64,000 bases of DNA from Chiridota heheva (taxonomy: Eukaryota; Echinodermata; Holothuroidea; Apodida; Chiridotidae), in NCBI GenBank assembly GCA_020152595.1, contig JAIGNY010001580.1, positions 855,001 to 919,000 of the forward strand, read 5' to 3'. Shown in pieces: positions 45,183 to 59,678 of the stretch. The position numbers and the translations under genes were made by a program. The stretch's first letter is position 1; the number at the start of each line of letters is the position of its first letter. The notes under the pieces are model-generated. The model was not told the origin of the DNA and did not search any database. It saw only the letters and a list, made by a program, of their open reading frames with translations.

Positions 45183-47955
45183 TATGATATGTGACACATA
45201 AAGACAACATCGGGTTGATTATGCTATGTGACACATAGAGACAACATCAGGTTGATTATGATATGTGACACATAGAGACAACATCAGGTTGAATATGATA
45301 TGTGACACATAGAGACAACATCAGGTTGATTATGATGTGTGACACAGAGACAACAGCAGGTTGATTATGATATGTGACACAGAGACAACATTAGGTTGAA
45401 TATGATATGTGACACAGAGACAACATCAGGTTGTTTGAGATATGTGACTCATAGAGACAACAGCAGGTTGATTATGATATGTGACACAGAGACAAAATCA
45501 GGTTGAATATGATATGTGACACATAGAGACAACATCAGGATGATTATGATATGTGACACATAGGGACAACAGCAGGTTGATTATGATATGTGACACAGAG
45601 ACAACATCAGGTTGAATATGATATGTGACACATAGAGACAACATCAGGTTGATTATGATATGTGACACATAGAGACAACATCAGGTTGATTATGATATGT
45701 GACACATAGAGACAACATCAGGTTGATTATGATATGTGACACATAGAGACAACATCAGGTTGATTATGGTATGTGACACATAGAGACAACATCAGGTTGA
45801 ATATGATATGTGACACATAGAGACAACATCAGGTTGATTATGATGTGTGACACAGAGACAACAGCAGGTTGATTATGATATGTGACACAGAGACAACAGC
45901 AGGTTGAATATAATATGTGACACAGAGACAACAGCAGGTTGAATATGATATGTGACACATAGAGACAACAGCAGGTTGAATATGATATGTGACACAGAGA
46001 CAACATCAGGTTGATTATGATATGTGACACAGAGACAACATTAGGTTGATTATGATATGTGACACAGAGACAACAGCAGGTTGAATATAATATGTGACAC
46101 AGAGACAACAGCAGGTTGAATATGATATGTGACACAGAGACAACATCAGGTTGATTATGATATGTGACACAGAGACAACATCAGGTTGATTATGATATGT
46201 GACACATAGAGACAACATCAGGTTGATTATGGTATATGACACATAGAGACAACATCAGGTTGAATATGATATGTGACACATAAAGACAACATCAGGTTGA
46301 ATATGATATGTGACACAGAGACAATCATCAGGTTGAGTATGATAGGTTGAATATGATATGTGACACACAGAGACAACATCAGGTTGAATATGATATGTGA
46401 CACATAGAGACAGGTTGAATATGATATCAGGGACAACATCAGGTTGGTTATGATATCGGGTTAATTATGATACACATAGAGACAACATCAGGTTGATTAT
46501 GATATGTGACACATAAAGACAACATCAGGTTGATTATGATATGTGACACATAGAGACAACATCAGCTTGATTATGATATGTGACACATAGAGACAACATC
46601 AGGTTGATTATGATATCTGACACATAGAGACAACATCAGGTTGATTATGATATGTGACACATAGAGACAACATCAGGTTGATTATGATATGTGACACATA
46701 GAGACAACATCAGGTTGATTATGATATGTGACACATAGAGACAACATCAGGTTGATTATGATATGTGACACATAGAGACAACATCAGGTTGATTATGCTA
46801 TGTGACACATAGAGACAACATCAGGTTGATTATGCTATGTGACACATAAAGACAACATCGGGTTGTTTATGATATGTGACACATAGAGACAACATCAGGT
46901 TGATTATGATATGTGACGCATTGAGACAACATCAGGTTGATTATAAAATGTGACACATAGAGACAGCATCAGGTTGATTATGATATGTGACACAAGAGAC
47001 AACATCAGGTTGAAAATGATATGTGACACATAGAAACAACATCAGGTCGATTATGATATGTGATACATAGAGACAACATCAGGTTGATTATGATATGTGA
47101 CACATAGAGACAACATGTTGATTATGATATGTGACACAGAGACATCATCAGGTTGATTATGATATGTGACACGTAGAGACAACATCAGCTTGATTATGAT
47201 ATGTGACACATAGAGACAACATCAGGTTGAATATGATATGTGACACATAGAGACAACATTAGGTTGATTATGACATGTGACATGTAGAGACAACATCAGG
47301 TTGATTATGATATGTGACACATATAGACAATCTCAGGTTGATTAGGATATGTGACACAGAGACAACATTAGGTTGATTATGATATGTGACACATAGAGAC
47401 AACATCAGGCTGGTTATGATATGTGACACATAAAGACAACATCAGGTTGATTATGATATGTGACACATATACAACATCAGCTTGGTCATGATATGTGACA
47501 CAGATACAACATCGGGTTGATTATGACATGTGACACATAGAGACAACATCAGGTTGAATATGATATGTGACACAGAGACAACATCAGGTTGATTATGATA
47601 TGTGACACATAGATACAACATCAGGTTGAATATGATATGTGACACAGAGACAACATCAGGTTGATTATGATATGTGACACATAGAAACAACATCTGGTCG
47701 ATTATGATATGTGATACATAGAGACAACATCAGGTTGATTATGATATGTGACACAGAGACAACATGTTGATTATGATATGTGACACAGAGACATCATCAG
47801 GTTGATTATGATATGTGACATGTAGAGACAACATCAGTTGATTATGATATGTGACACATAGAGACAACATTAGGTTGATTAGGATATGTGACACATAGAG
47901 ACAACATTAGGTTGATTATGATATGTGACACATAGAGAAAACATCAGGTTGATTG
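45183..47955 (+). repeat. 37/35-bp tandem array, about 75 units
   Basis: Unit TGATTATGATATGTGACACA + TAGAGACAACATCAGGT (37 bp). A second length class lacks TA (CACAGAGAC, 35 bp), and a second sequence class has TGAATATGAT. The types are interspersed, showing repeated unequal exchange. Some units are truncated or rearranged near 46320-46460. SHIIFNLMLSLCVTYHIQPD-type frames on - are artefacts. It lies wholly in a STIM intron. Confidence 0.95.
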
Positions 47956-50007
47956 TCTGGAAATCTGACTGAAATCATGTAAGTAGCACCAAAGTATATC
48001 TTATTAGGTTACAGATTGACCAATTCAAGTGGAATGGCCACATGGGGACAGGGACAATGGTTTCCTTTGGCTTATCAACCTTGCCTTCAATTTTCTTACT
48101 GCTTAGAAAATTGTTTAACTGTACACCTTTTGTTTTAACATAGCTTTCCCCCATAATCCATTTCTATTACATTTACTTGATATCACTAACTTTCATCGTG
48201 GAATCTTTCTTTTTTATATTGACAACAAATCTCCACCACAGGACAATCAAAAACTACTCAAAATTTAAAGGGTTGAGCTTCTGCATCAGTGATGCTCTGA
48301 TTATTTACACCGTCCTCCTCCTTCGCTCAAAAACATGTTGCCTTCCAATTTTACTGTTGATCTCAGAGTGTATTACATTGAAATGGTTCAGTTTGACATT
48401 TATCATTATCTTTGTCATTTTCTCTCAGCTCTTGATACTCAAGATGTTTTAGTATTCTCTCACGACTTAAGATCATATGGTGATCTACTTTACACACTTC
48501 TGTAGACACTCAAGGTTTTCTTTTTCCTCATTAAAATGGCTAGTATGGATGAAAAATGCAAATAGGTGTCTTACTGGAATTGCACTCTGTTGCTAAGTGT
48601 ATTATATCAGTTTCCAAGGTCTAATTAGGGCTTACAGCTGTTGAAAGATATGGTTATAACTTTTCCCATCTACTTTAGGAGGAAAATTGGCTTGGAATGA
48701 TATGTTACAGCTGTGGATGTGTCTCTTTTGAAAAAGAAAAAGAAAAAAGGACGATTTCACTTGATAGCTTGCATTTTGCTGTGAAAATATTCGCCTGAAG
48801 TATTTGATTGCATATTTATGGATGTCGGGGGATAAGGATATGCCCCCCACCCCCCTCCCTCATTCCACTTTCATGTATACATGTTCCCCTCACTGTCAGG
48901 TAGGTAAAAGTTATAAAAAATACATAGTTTAAACAAAATTGTATTGAAAATCCATGAGTGTGCATCTTGGGTATAACATTGTTGTTTTGCAGGGGGTGGG
49001 GGATTAGTGTTGCACTGCAAACTCCCATTGCCAGTGCTTTGTGGATGGAAGTCATGACTCAAAGTCTCTGGATAACGTGAAATCTTTCATCAACTTCATG
49101 ATCCAAATTTAATTGTTTCATGTTATATATATATATCATACATATTTCCCTATTTTGTATGGACAATAGAAACATAACATTTATGAACCAAACATCAAAA
49201 GCAGATGAATGGCTGATTTATCGATTGCATAGTGGTTTCCAATAAGGTTTCAAGTCTGCAAGTAAATAGCAGCTATTCACTTGGTTGGTGCTATGTCACA
49301 TCTGGGAGATGATGTCATTTGCTGGAGTAAAAACAAAGCTTTGCACGTTACACGAACGGCAAGTCTGTGTGCGTCTGCATGTGGTGTGCAAAGTTGGACA
49401 AAAATTTTACATTTACCAATTGTTAATTTAACTCCATTTTCATTAATTAACGTTAAATGAATCATTAGTTGATTGTACAGTTATTATAACAATTAATTCA
49501 AGTTTATTACAAGTTTTACGGATGATCGTACATTGTACGTGTTACTGGTACACCTACTGGGTATTTGCATGTTGAACACTCATGGTGAAATTTGGGTCAG
49601 TCGTGGAAATTTCCAAAACAGTGATATATTTTTATCAAAAATTCAACAAAGTGACGCCACATATTCCGAATCGATCATCTTACATTGTTTCAAAGGATCG
49701 TAGATTAAGTTGGAACATTGATTAGTCAATACTTTAAAGAAGGGGAGAAAAAAAAAAGGGCAAATTTGTTTAAATTTGGGCCTATCGCGCTCCCTACGTA
49801 TGGCATATAAACAAACACAACTGATCGATCGCTTTGTATTTACCCCAGCGGCCCACGGTTACTATGCCGTCTGATGACCTCAGGTCACAAAATTCCCGGA
49901 TATCCAACCAAGTGAATAAGAGAATATGAAATGCAAAAGCTAGGTATTATTATCAGTCAAATTACTGTACCTTGTTTGTTAATGCACTGTCATGACTGAA
50001 GGAAACA
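47956..50007. other. Intron sequence, no gene recognised
   Basis: About 2 kb AT-rich. A C-rich tract (ATGCCCCCCACCCCCCTCCC) is at about 48840. Nothing else supported. Confidence 0.45.
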
Positions 50008-50061
50008 TTAAAGGATAAGTTCAGTGGTCAAGCAAATCTTATCTTATATAAACAGGACTTT

Positions 50062-50300
50062 GAAAGAAACAAAATAGTGAAGAAACGATTCAAAAATCAG
50101 AAACAAAATAGTGAAGAAACGATTTAAAAATCAGAAACAAAATAGTGAAGAAACGATTCAAAAATCAGAAACAAAATAGTGAAGAAACGATTCAAAAATC
50201 AGAAACAAAATAGTGAAGAAACGATTCAAAAATCAGAAACAAAATAGTGAAGAAACGATTCAAAAATCAGAAACAAAAGAGTAAAAGCGATTCAAAAATC
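50062..50300 (+). repeat. 34-bp minisatellite derived from MITE B
   Basis: About 7 units of AGAAACAAAATAGTGAAGAA + ACGATTCAAAAATC. The same sequence occurs once in other B copies as GAAACAAAATGGTGAAG...ATTCAAAAATCTT, so this is local amplification of B subterminal sequence. Later units (to about 50440) are degenerate. Confidence 0.9.
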
Positions 50301-50844
50301 AGAAACAAATATTCTGAAAAAAAAGCGATTCAAATTTTTGTGTCAGAAACAAAATATTTAAATTAGGGTTTCAAAAATTAGTAAACAAAATAGTGAAGAT
50401 GCAATTCAAAAATAAGAATGATTCAAAAATCTTTGGTGTCAAAAAATCTTATTGTAGGAGCAATTTAACTTTTGTCAAATATTTCTTGAGAGGAACCGTT
50501 ATCCAGTCTGTTTAGTTTGCAACCAATGAACCGACCAATTATCTAATCCATGCATCATTGTTTTATGTTTATATTGCAAATGAATAGAATAAAAGTTTAT
50601 GGAAGAAATATAAAAAAAACTACATAGATTTTGAGTTGTTTTTCTGTTCTTACATGAAAACAAACTTTTACTCACATAGGCCTACGGAAATAAACCACAG
50701 ACTTTAATCAGCTCAGAAACTCAATTATATTTTTTTCAAAATTGGGAGACATGATTCAGAACTATTTTATCCCAGCATTTTCAAAAATCAACAATATAGT
50801 GGATTGTTCAGAAACAAAATAAAGGATTCAACAATTTGAGTTTT

Positions 50845-51302
50845 AAAGGAATAGTTTTATGGTTTTAAAGGAATAGTTTTTTGGTGTTAAAGGAATAGTT
50901 TTATGGTGTTAAAGAAATAGTTCAGTGGTGTTAAAGAAATATTTCAGTGGTGTTAAAGGAATAGTTCAGTGGTAAAGGGATAGTTCAGTGTGTTAAATGA
51001 ATGTTCAGTGGTATTAAAGGAATGGTTCAGTGGTGTTAAATGAATGGTTCAGTGGTTTTAAAGGAATGGTTGAGTGGTGTTAAATGAATGATTGAGTGGT
51101 TTTAAAGGAATGGTTCAGTGGTGTTAAAGGAATAGTTCAGTGGTGTTAAAGGAATAGTTCATTGGTGTTGAAGGAATAGTTCAGTGGTGTTAAAGAAATA
51201 GTTCAGTGGTGTTAAAGGAATAGTTTAGTGGTGTTAAGGAATAGTTCAGTGGTGTTAAAGGAATATTTCAGTTGTGTTAAAGGAATAATTAGTGGTGTTA
51301 AA
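50845..51302 (+). repeat. 22-bp minisatellite resembling the MITE B terminus
   Basis: About 20 units of GTTAAAGGAATAGTTCAGTG + GT. The B terminus is TTAAAGGATTAGTTCAGTGG, differing mainly by A for T. Amplification of the transposon end itself is the likely origin. Confidence 0.9.
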
Positions 51303-51304
51303 GA

Positions 51305-52200
<896 letters not shown>

Positions 52201-52371
52201 GTATTACCAACTGGTAAAAAATATGTGTAGAAATGACTGGTGTGGCAAGTCTTCTATGAAAGGCTAGTGCCCTTATCTTCACTTTTTAGCAATTTGTTAA
52301 TGCATTTTTAAGAAAATTGCTTTGACTTTTTTAATATTTAAATTTGCTAGACCACTGAACTAATCGTTTCA

Positions 52372-52895
52372 AGTGCATCAGCAGTTATTTCATGCTGGGA
52401 ATTCCATTTGTGAACTCCTGGATTATCAGGCCTTAGCTGTCCTTTCATAAGTTCTGTTTGCTCACTATCCTGAAGTTCAAAGAATTATTATTTATTTTTT
52501 GGTCATAGATGACTGCACATAATTTTGTTCGTCATCAAATAGTATTTGTTTGTGCTAGGTTACACTTAACAACGCCTTTATCAAAATATGCATTTTATGC
52601 CGTTTATGAATTCATAGAATTGTTTGTTCAACAAACTTACTTCCTTTTGTACGTTTTCAGCATAAATATACATGTTCTTGATAAGGACTAGAAGGATACA
52701 CATATACTAATTTAAGGTATGTGGACAGGTAGAGATTTTTTGCCTAAATGAAAATGCATTAATTTCTAAGCAGAACAATCTGTAAGTGGTCACAATAGCA
52801 CTTTTAAGTTTGGATGACAAGGTCAATCAAAGTTTATACAAAGTTTCATCATGTGCAAGCGTGATGATGTATGAACAAGAATACAGCTAAATTCT
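52372..52895. other. Intron sequence, no feature
   Basis: AT-rich, nothing supported. Confidence 0.4.
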
Positions 52896-53075
52896 TTAAA
52901 GGAATATTCCTGTGGAATTTCATTTTTATGTACAGTGTTTGATAAAGCCAAATTTAATAAACAGATTGATAATAAAAAACATGCTAATATCTTATTTCTA
53001 GAACCAATCTATCTGTTTGTTTCATTGTCCTCTATCAAATACATTAAAATAAAATTCCACGGGAATATTCCATTA
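52896..53075. mobile_element. Short TTAA-type MITE G
   Basis: TTAA-AGGAATATTCCTGTGGAATT at the left and AATTCCACGGGAATATTCC at the right form a 25-bp inverted repeat around about 130 bp. The right TTAA is mutated (ATTA). It shares the AGGAATATTCC terminus with family A but has a different interior. Confidence 0.65.
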
Positions 53076-53340
53076 TTGCAATTATTTCTTGCCCAAAATT
53101 TATAATATTAATTGGTTTTCAAATTGCTTTCTACTGCTAAATATGGGTCAAGGGTAAATATTCAATTTCCTGTTTGCTATAGCCAACTTCTCCCATTTAA
53201 AATAGTTGGGGAAGGACCAAAAAACAATAAGTTTACTTAAACAATTTTCTAGATGTTCCATTCTGAGATCCCAAAATATTGCATAATTTATTCTAATTAG
53301 GTATGATCATATTTTCATGGTTTTTAGTAAATTTTATAAA
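53076..53340. other. Intron sequence, no feature
   Basis: Nothing supported. Confidence 0.35.
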
Positions 53341-53650
53341 CCATTTTAGCTCATATTGTTGCTACTTGTCCAAATACCTTTAACAATTGTTGTGATGAAA
53401 CTGAGTACAGTAGCCTTGCATAATCCATTCTATTGGCTACTTTTGTTATTGTACACGTTGATTTTGGCTTAAAAACAGCTGATGCTATATTTTAACCCAT
53501 TTTATCTCATGTTGTTGCTACTTGTCCAAATACCTTTAACAATTGTTGTGAATGAAACAGTACAGTGGCCTTGCATAATCCATTCTATCAGTGCTACTTT
53601 TGTTATCGTACACGTTGATTTTGCTTAAACAGATGATGCTGCTCATTATA
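53341..53650 (+). repeat. Diverged 156-bp tandem duplication
   Basis: CCATTTTAGCTCATATTGTT at 53341 recurs as CCATTTTATCTCATGTTGTT at 53497. GCTACTTGTCCAAATACC, CTTGCATAATCCATTCTAT and GTACACGTTGATTTTG follow in both copies, with small indels. Confidence 0.88.
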
Positions 53651-54175
53651 GCCTTGTATTATCCATCGTACAACAACGACGTACACCAAGTAGTTCTGTA
53701 AATTGTACCTTATCTGTGAAAATGACAAATTTCCAAATTTCCAGACAAACATTACTTCTCTGAGAGTGGTGTCTGATCATTTATCAAAGACTTGTTAAGG
53801 GCTGCTATTTGACAACAAGCACTCTCACTCAAATGGAAATAAACTTGAATGTTTCTCCCTGATATAGATATTTGTTCAAGCAGTTGTTTTTGTATGAATT
53901 GATCAATTCTTTGACAGCAAATTCAGATTATACAGCTATGTATTGACATCATTTTTAAATGCAAATGATATTGTTTGTTTAGTTTGTTATAATAAAAGTT
54001 ATTTAAAGAAATTAAGTTGGTAGGTAATTGACAAACATTTTTTTAGTCAAAAAGAAGATTTTCTGTATACATTCTACACACTAAAACAATAAAAAAACAT
54101 ATTTTAGGTAATAATTTTGAGGCTTAATTGAGAAGAAAAGAAATATCGTTTGATGATATTGAAAGAATACTTACT
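53651..54175. other. Intron sequence, no feature
   Basis: AT-rich, nothing supported. Confidence 0.4.
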
Positions 54176-54435
54176 TATAGGAAAGGTATCGACTCATAAA
54201 GAAATTCAGAAGTGAACGCTGCCGTGATGGTATTGTCACTTCCGGTTGTCAATTTTGCCTATTGATCGTGAGAAATATGTGATGTTATTGATAACACATC
54301 TGCCGGACCGAACATAGGGTCCTTCATGTGTTATCGATAACATCACAGATTTTTGCAAGAAATTGTAAACCGGAAGTGACGTCAGCATGGTGTTTACCTC
54401 TGAATTTATTTATGGGGATGATACCTTTCCTTTAA
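54176..54435. mobile_element. MITE family F, copy 2
   Basis: Ends GGAAAGGTATC and GATACCTTTCCT-TTAA (TTAA 54432-54435; the left TTAA is mutated to TTAT). Arms share TGTCACTTCCGGTT/AACCGGAAGTGACG and a GATGTTATTGATAACAC core, as in 31326-31614. Confidence 0.8.
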
Positions 54436-54989
54436 GGGTCTATTGCCCTACTGTTAAATGGCATGTCTAAAAGTGCTTGAAATCCTGAATAGAACAATTA
54501 TTTAAAGAGGGAATCTCGTCTCATGAAATTGCCTGAAGATATGTAATGTCACTTTCATGGCGGTAATAGATTGGCTTGTCGGTGAATGTTTAAATATTTT
54601 GACCAATCATTGTAGTGTATTTTCATCACCACGTTTACACGATATCCCGCCTTTGATATAAGAAATAGCATTATTAGTTTTTGAGTTATAGCAAATTTGT
54701 AGTATATCCAAGATTAGTATGCAGGGGCGCCAAAGCCGGGGTGCAGGGTCTTCCCCCCCCCCAATGATTTTGGGTGATCATATGTTATGTTACCTGACCT
54801 AATTAACCCTCCCCCAATATTGTTATCACATGTCACTTGACCTCATTAGCCACCCCCCTCCTCCTTAATATTTTGAATGTTCTGCTTCCCTGGTATGGTT
54901 AAGTATGATTGGAAAGACAGCTAATAATCTAATTGTTGAATATTGGTCTTAAATATTGTAGATTATAGAAATGATAGATTGATTGGGTA
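54436..54989. other. Intron sequence; degenerate repeat and C-tract
   Basis: 54560-54615 (ATAGATTGGCTTGTCGG, AATATTTTGACCAATCATTG) resembles segments near 14150-14210 and 30836. CAGGGGCGCCAAAGCCGGG with a C9 tract is at 54722-54765, like a CAGTGGC-type MITE end. No gene. Confidence 0.4.
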
Positions 54990-55058
54990 TTTTATATCCC
55001 TGGAAATGAAAGCTGACCCAAGCTTGCCAAGCTGATGCTATGACCACTAGACCACTGA
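54990..55058 (-). mobile_element. Possible tRNA-like SINE head
   Basis: On the - strand, GTCAGTGGTCTAGTGGTCAT (from 55058) resembles a tRNA A-box region and GGCAAGCTTGGGTCAGC a degenerate B box. Body and tail are not identified. It could also be a decayed tRNA gene; the anticodon arm is not convincing. Confidence 0.35.
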
Positions 55059-55074
55059 CATTTTTAAACTGCAA

Positions 55075-55256
55075 GAGAGATTTTGTATCCACCACATACT
55101 GTAATCAGGTAGAGCATTCCAATTGTTAACAACTTGCTGGCTGAAGAAATGTTTATGTATGTCCAAACGGGTGTGCTCTTTGTAGATTTTAAACTTATGT
55201 TTTCTGGTGATAGTGCTTGGTTGAAGCTTGAAAAATAAAAGAATTACATGATCCAA
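55075..55256 (-). pseudogene. C-terminal LINE fragment
   Basis: The - strand frame reads TRKHKFKIYKEHTRLDIHKH, FFSQQVVNNWNALPD, matching the RGH.xKL.K...R...R..FFSQRVVN.WN.LP signature at the end of many LINE ORF2 proteins. The remainder is absent. It abuts MITE B at 55295. Confidence 0.75.
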
Positions 55257-55294
55257 ACCTTTAAAAAACTTGCAAACCTGGATTATATCTCCAC

Positions 55295-55856
55295 TTAAAG
55301 AATTAGTTCAGTGGTCAAGCACGTCCATCGTATGTGAAAACGAAGCAATGGTGAAGAAACCATTCAAAAATTTTATTCTGTTAAGGAATTATTCAAGTTT
55401 AAAGCGCTGTCTTTGTAGAAATGACTGCTTTAGTAAGTCTACTATGGAAGGTTGGCACCTTTATCTCGCGTTCTTTACAATTGTCAATGTATTTTAAAGA
55501 AAATACATTAGGTTTTTTCCTATATCAATTATTTTCATTCGAACTTTCTTCAGATGGTAAAATATAATTATCCTTACACGATTCTGTTTTACTACTTGCC
55601 TGACATATCTGATGGTTTTTAAGCCACACAATCGAAGAACAAAATCTGATAGAATACATCAAGACTGAGGAATCTGAGGCAGTAACATTACAACTAGTCT
55701 GATTTCAGTCGTTTCTATACAAATGAAACCAAACTTCAAACTTAATTATCTCCTTAACGGAATAAGCTTTTTGAATGCTTTCTTCACCATTTTGTTTCTT
55801 TTGAAGTCCTTTTTTATATAAGATGGACATGCTTGACCACTGAACTAATCCTTTAA
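55295..55856 (+). mobile_element. MITE family B, copy in 55 kb
   Basis: TTAA at 55295-55298 and 55853-55856 with termini AGAATTAGTTCAGTGGTC and GACCACTGAACTAATCCT. Internal blocks ATGACTGCTTTAGTAAGTC and GAATCTGAGGCAGTAAC are as in other copies. The right end is followed by two further copies of its terminal ~98 bp. Confidence 0.85.
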
Positions 55857-56334
55857 CGGAATAAGCTTTTTGAATGTTTTCTTTACCATTTTGTTTCTTT
55901 TAAAGTCCTCTTTTATATAAGATGGACATGCTTGACCACTGAACTAATCCTTTAAACGAAATAAGCTTTTTAAAAAAAAAATTGCCATATTTGTTTTGAC
56001 GACGACGAGTGAACACACAATTACAATGACGGGTTCGTCGCCTGCGTAGTCGGTTATGATAGTAACAATGCTATCACGAAATGCTTAATAGGACTTGGAC
56101 GAGAACACAGGTACGACGTACGGACAGACATAACATCGACAACTAAGTCAATGTCTACGGCCTTTGATAACTAGTTGTGGTGCACTGGCGTGTCTACCCA
56201 ACCCAGGGCTTCGTGGTCTGTAGACATGTATGATAACTGCTACACCACAGTTGGTACACAACCATTTTGTTTCTTTTGAAGTCCTCTTTTATATAAGATG
56301 AACATGCTTGACCCCTGAACTAATCCTTTAACCT
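55757..56334 (+). repeat. Triplicated right terminus of MITE B (about 98-bp unit)
   Basis: The unit CGGAATAAGCTTTTTGAATG ... GACCACTGAACTAATCC + TTTAA occurs at about 55757-55856, 55857-55955 and 55956-56334. The third is split by the SINE-like insertion at 55997-56261. Copies one and two are nearly identical. Confidence 0.85.
55997..56261 (-). mobile_element. SINE-like repeat C, copy 2, with tRNA-like head and own TSD
   Basis: It interrupts the third MITE-end unit and is flanked by the imperfect direct repeat CCATATTTGTTT / CCATTTTGTTT (55985-55996, 56262-56272). On the - strand it begins with GTGGTGTAGCAGTTATCATA (A-box-like) and GCCCTGGGTTGGG (B-box-like), continues with the body shared with 7319-7497, and ends in (GTC)n. 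These are the parts of a tRNA-derived SINE. Confidence 0.6.
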
Positions 56335-57714
<1,380 letters not shown>

Positions 57715-58206
57715 TAAAAATCTGATCAAACCCACCATCAATAACCTCTCTCGTGTCGACAACATCCATATTACCCGTCTTAGAATAGGTCACACTCACC
57801 TCACTTACTCCCACCTCCTTGATGGCTCCCCCGAATCCATCTGCAACAATTGCTATTGCACCCTGACAGTCCATCATGTTCCCCTTGCTTGCCCCCTGTA
57901 CAACCTTCCCAGAGCTTCTCTTTCTCCCCACAACTCAATTGCCGAGTTCTCCAGAAAAATCTTCGGGATAAAATTATCTCCTTTCTTCATCATGCTTCCC
58001 TCTACAACCATATTAAGTCCTCCTCTCCCACCCCTTCACCCATGCACCTCCTCTCACGATCACAGCTTTCTGACTTATAATTCCCGTATATCTCTTTATC
58101 TCCCCTGTTTTCTTTCCTTTCTACCTCTAGAATGATCTAACCTCTCAGGCACAATTTGACCCTCGTTGTCGTGGTGCCATTAAGCCCTCATCAAACAAAC
58201 AATATA
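57715..58206 (+). pseudogene. 3' end of LINE family N, copy 4
   Basis: The + frame reads NLSRVDNIHITRLRIGHTHL, TYSHLLDGSPESICNNCYC and LTVHHVPLACPLY. This is the C-terminal (R-x-G-H-T-x-x-T-H-x-x-L-L ... C-x2-C ... H-x4-C) block of I/Nimb-type LINEs. It ends in GGTGCCATTAAGCCCTCATC and an AAAC-rich tail. It is more diverged from copies 1-3 than they are from each other, so probably a related subfamily. Confidence 0.78.
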
Positions 58207-58290
58207 AATAATTTATATTAGTGCCTTATCCAATAGATATTGCTCGAAGGCGCTTTCCATTAGAATTCAACAATATCAAAGAATGCATGC

Positions 58291-58657
58291 AATTCTCGAG
58301 GTCTGGCATCCGGGAATGTTGTGGTGCACAGCAACGTAACAATGCTTTTTTGACAATCTCAAACTTTAGTCAAAAGGGGAAAACAAACAGTCAGTTATCA
58401 TTGCAGTCAATGGGAGAAAAACCTATTTTTTGTCATTCTGCATTAAATACTCGACAAAATTGATTTTTCTTCCCAAACGTTGTGTATTAGATAATAGTTT
58501 CCAATATATACGAGTACCATTAATTTTCGTTGACTGGCTAAGGCGACACAAGTATTCATAAAAAGTATCCCATTGACTGTAATGATAAAGTTCCCCTCCA
58601 ACTTGGCAAAACTATACTGAGCCCGTACACGGTTACGTCGAACCGACCTCGAGAATT
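58291..58657 (+). mobile_element. Repeat J, copy 2
   Basis: Inverted termini AATTCTCGAGGTC (58291) and GACCTCGAGAATT (to 58656) bound sequence matching 43458-43806. The internal shared order includes GTTTCCAA, GAGTAC and CATTGACTGTAATGATAAA. No coding frame. Probable MITE. Confidence 0.75.
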
Positions 58658-58669
58658 ATAAATGAAGAA

Positions 58670-58880
58670 ATATAAAAAGGTGAATATGTAAAAGGTTAAG
58701 ATTTCTAAATATAAAATATATCAATAAAAAGTAAATATACAATCAGGAAAAAGCAGATTTACAAAGGAGGGTTTTTGTATGTTACTTAAAAGCATTTATG
58801 TTATTGGCACGTTTTGCTTTCTCGGGTAGATAGTTCCGCAATACAACAGCAGATCGGTTGAAATGCTTATAATCTTTGCC
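58670..58880 (-). pseudogene. C-terminal LINE fragment
   Basis: The - strand frame FFGKDYKHFNRSAVVLRNYL, PEKAKRANNINAFK resembles the final block of LINE ORF2 proteins (F..R....WN.LP......S...FK). Some 200 bp of 3' sequence follow towards 58670. No catalytic part remains. Confidence 0.55.
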
Positions 58881-59624
58881 AAAGAAGTTAGATGGAGGTT
58901 TTGTTTTCGGCTCTGTTTGTTTGTCTGTTATGAACATATCTCAATAACTGATGATTGGATTTTGATTAAATTTGCTGTGTGGTTTTGTTACTGATAAGGG
59001 GAAAAGGGATTAAATTTTGGGACATATTGAAACAGTGGAAGGGGCAAAAATAAAGGGGTGGGGATATTTTAGGGTGAAATTTATCAAGACTTAATTTAAA
59101 CTGGAATGTGCTGAACAATGAATTCATACCATTAAAGAACATCCATACAATCAATCTTCTTAACTCAAACAAAATCAAGTTTAAAAGTCTCTGGTATCAA
59201 ATAAATCAAAACAATTGCTTTCTGCCATGAAAAGAAAATGATGGAAAGTGAATCTTCCCTGAAAAGGACTCAAACAATTGACGCTTAGCCTGAATAAAAC
59301 AATGATATGGCCTTGGAAGAAATCAGTCAGAAGGCAATACTTAAGTTCAATATTTGGCAATGAACTGGGGGCAGAGGTATGCAATATAAAAGTGAAATTT
59401 TTGTTTCCAGGGCCCCGACACCATGGGGCCAGGGGAGGGTGGGGGCAATCATTTCAAAGCAATAGTTTTTAAATAGGCCTTATTTGTGTTAATTATTCAA
59501 AAAATAAATAAATGTATTATTTAATACATATTCAAATTAATTCAATATTATATACATCTTATGAAAGTGGACAAATATTAAAATAATGATTAACACCCCC
59601 TCCCCCCCTCTCTTTCTCCTCCCA
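58881..59624. other. Intron sequence, no gene recognised
   Basis: GGGCCCCGACACCATGGGG and a G-rich stretch at 59410-59450 may be the end of another G/C-tract MITE. Otherwise unassigned. Confidence 0.4.
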
Positions 59625-59678
59625 AACATCCTCTTTCATATAAGATGGACTTGCTTGACCACTGAACTAATCCTTTAA
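59625..59678 (+). mobile_element. Solo right end of MITE family B
   Basis: CCTCTTTCATATAAGATGGA then CTTGCTTGACCACTGAACTA and ATCCT-TTAA (TTAA 59675-59678). This is the canonical right terminus without the rest of the element. Confidence 0.75.

Noticed and set aside
45183..47955. CRISPR-like regular repeat array
   Set aside because: Units are head-to-tail with no unique spacers, inside an intron of a eukaryotic gene.
54990..55058. Functional tRNA gene on the - strand
   Set aside because: The B box is degenerate and no acceptor stem or anticodon arm can be paired convincingly.
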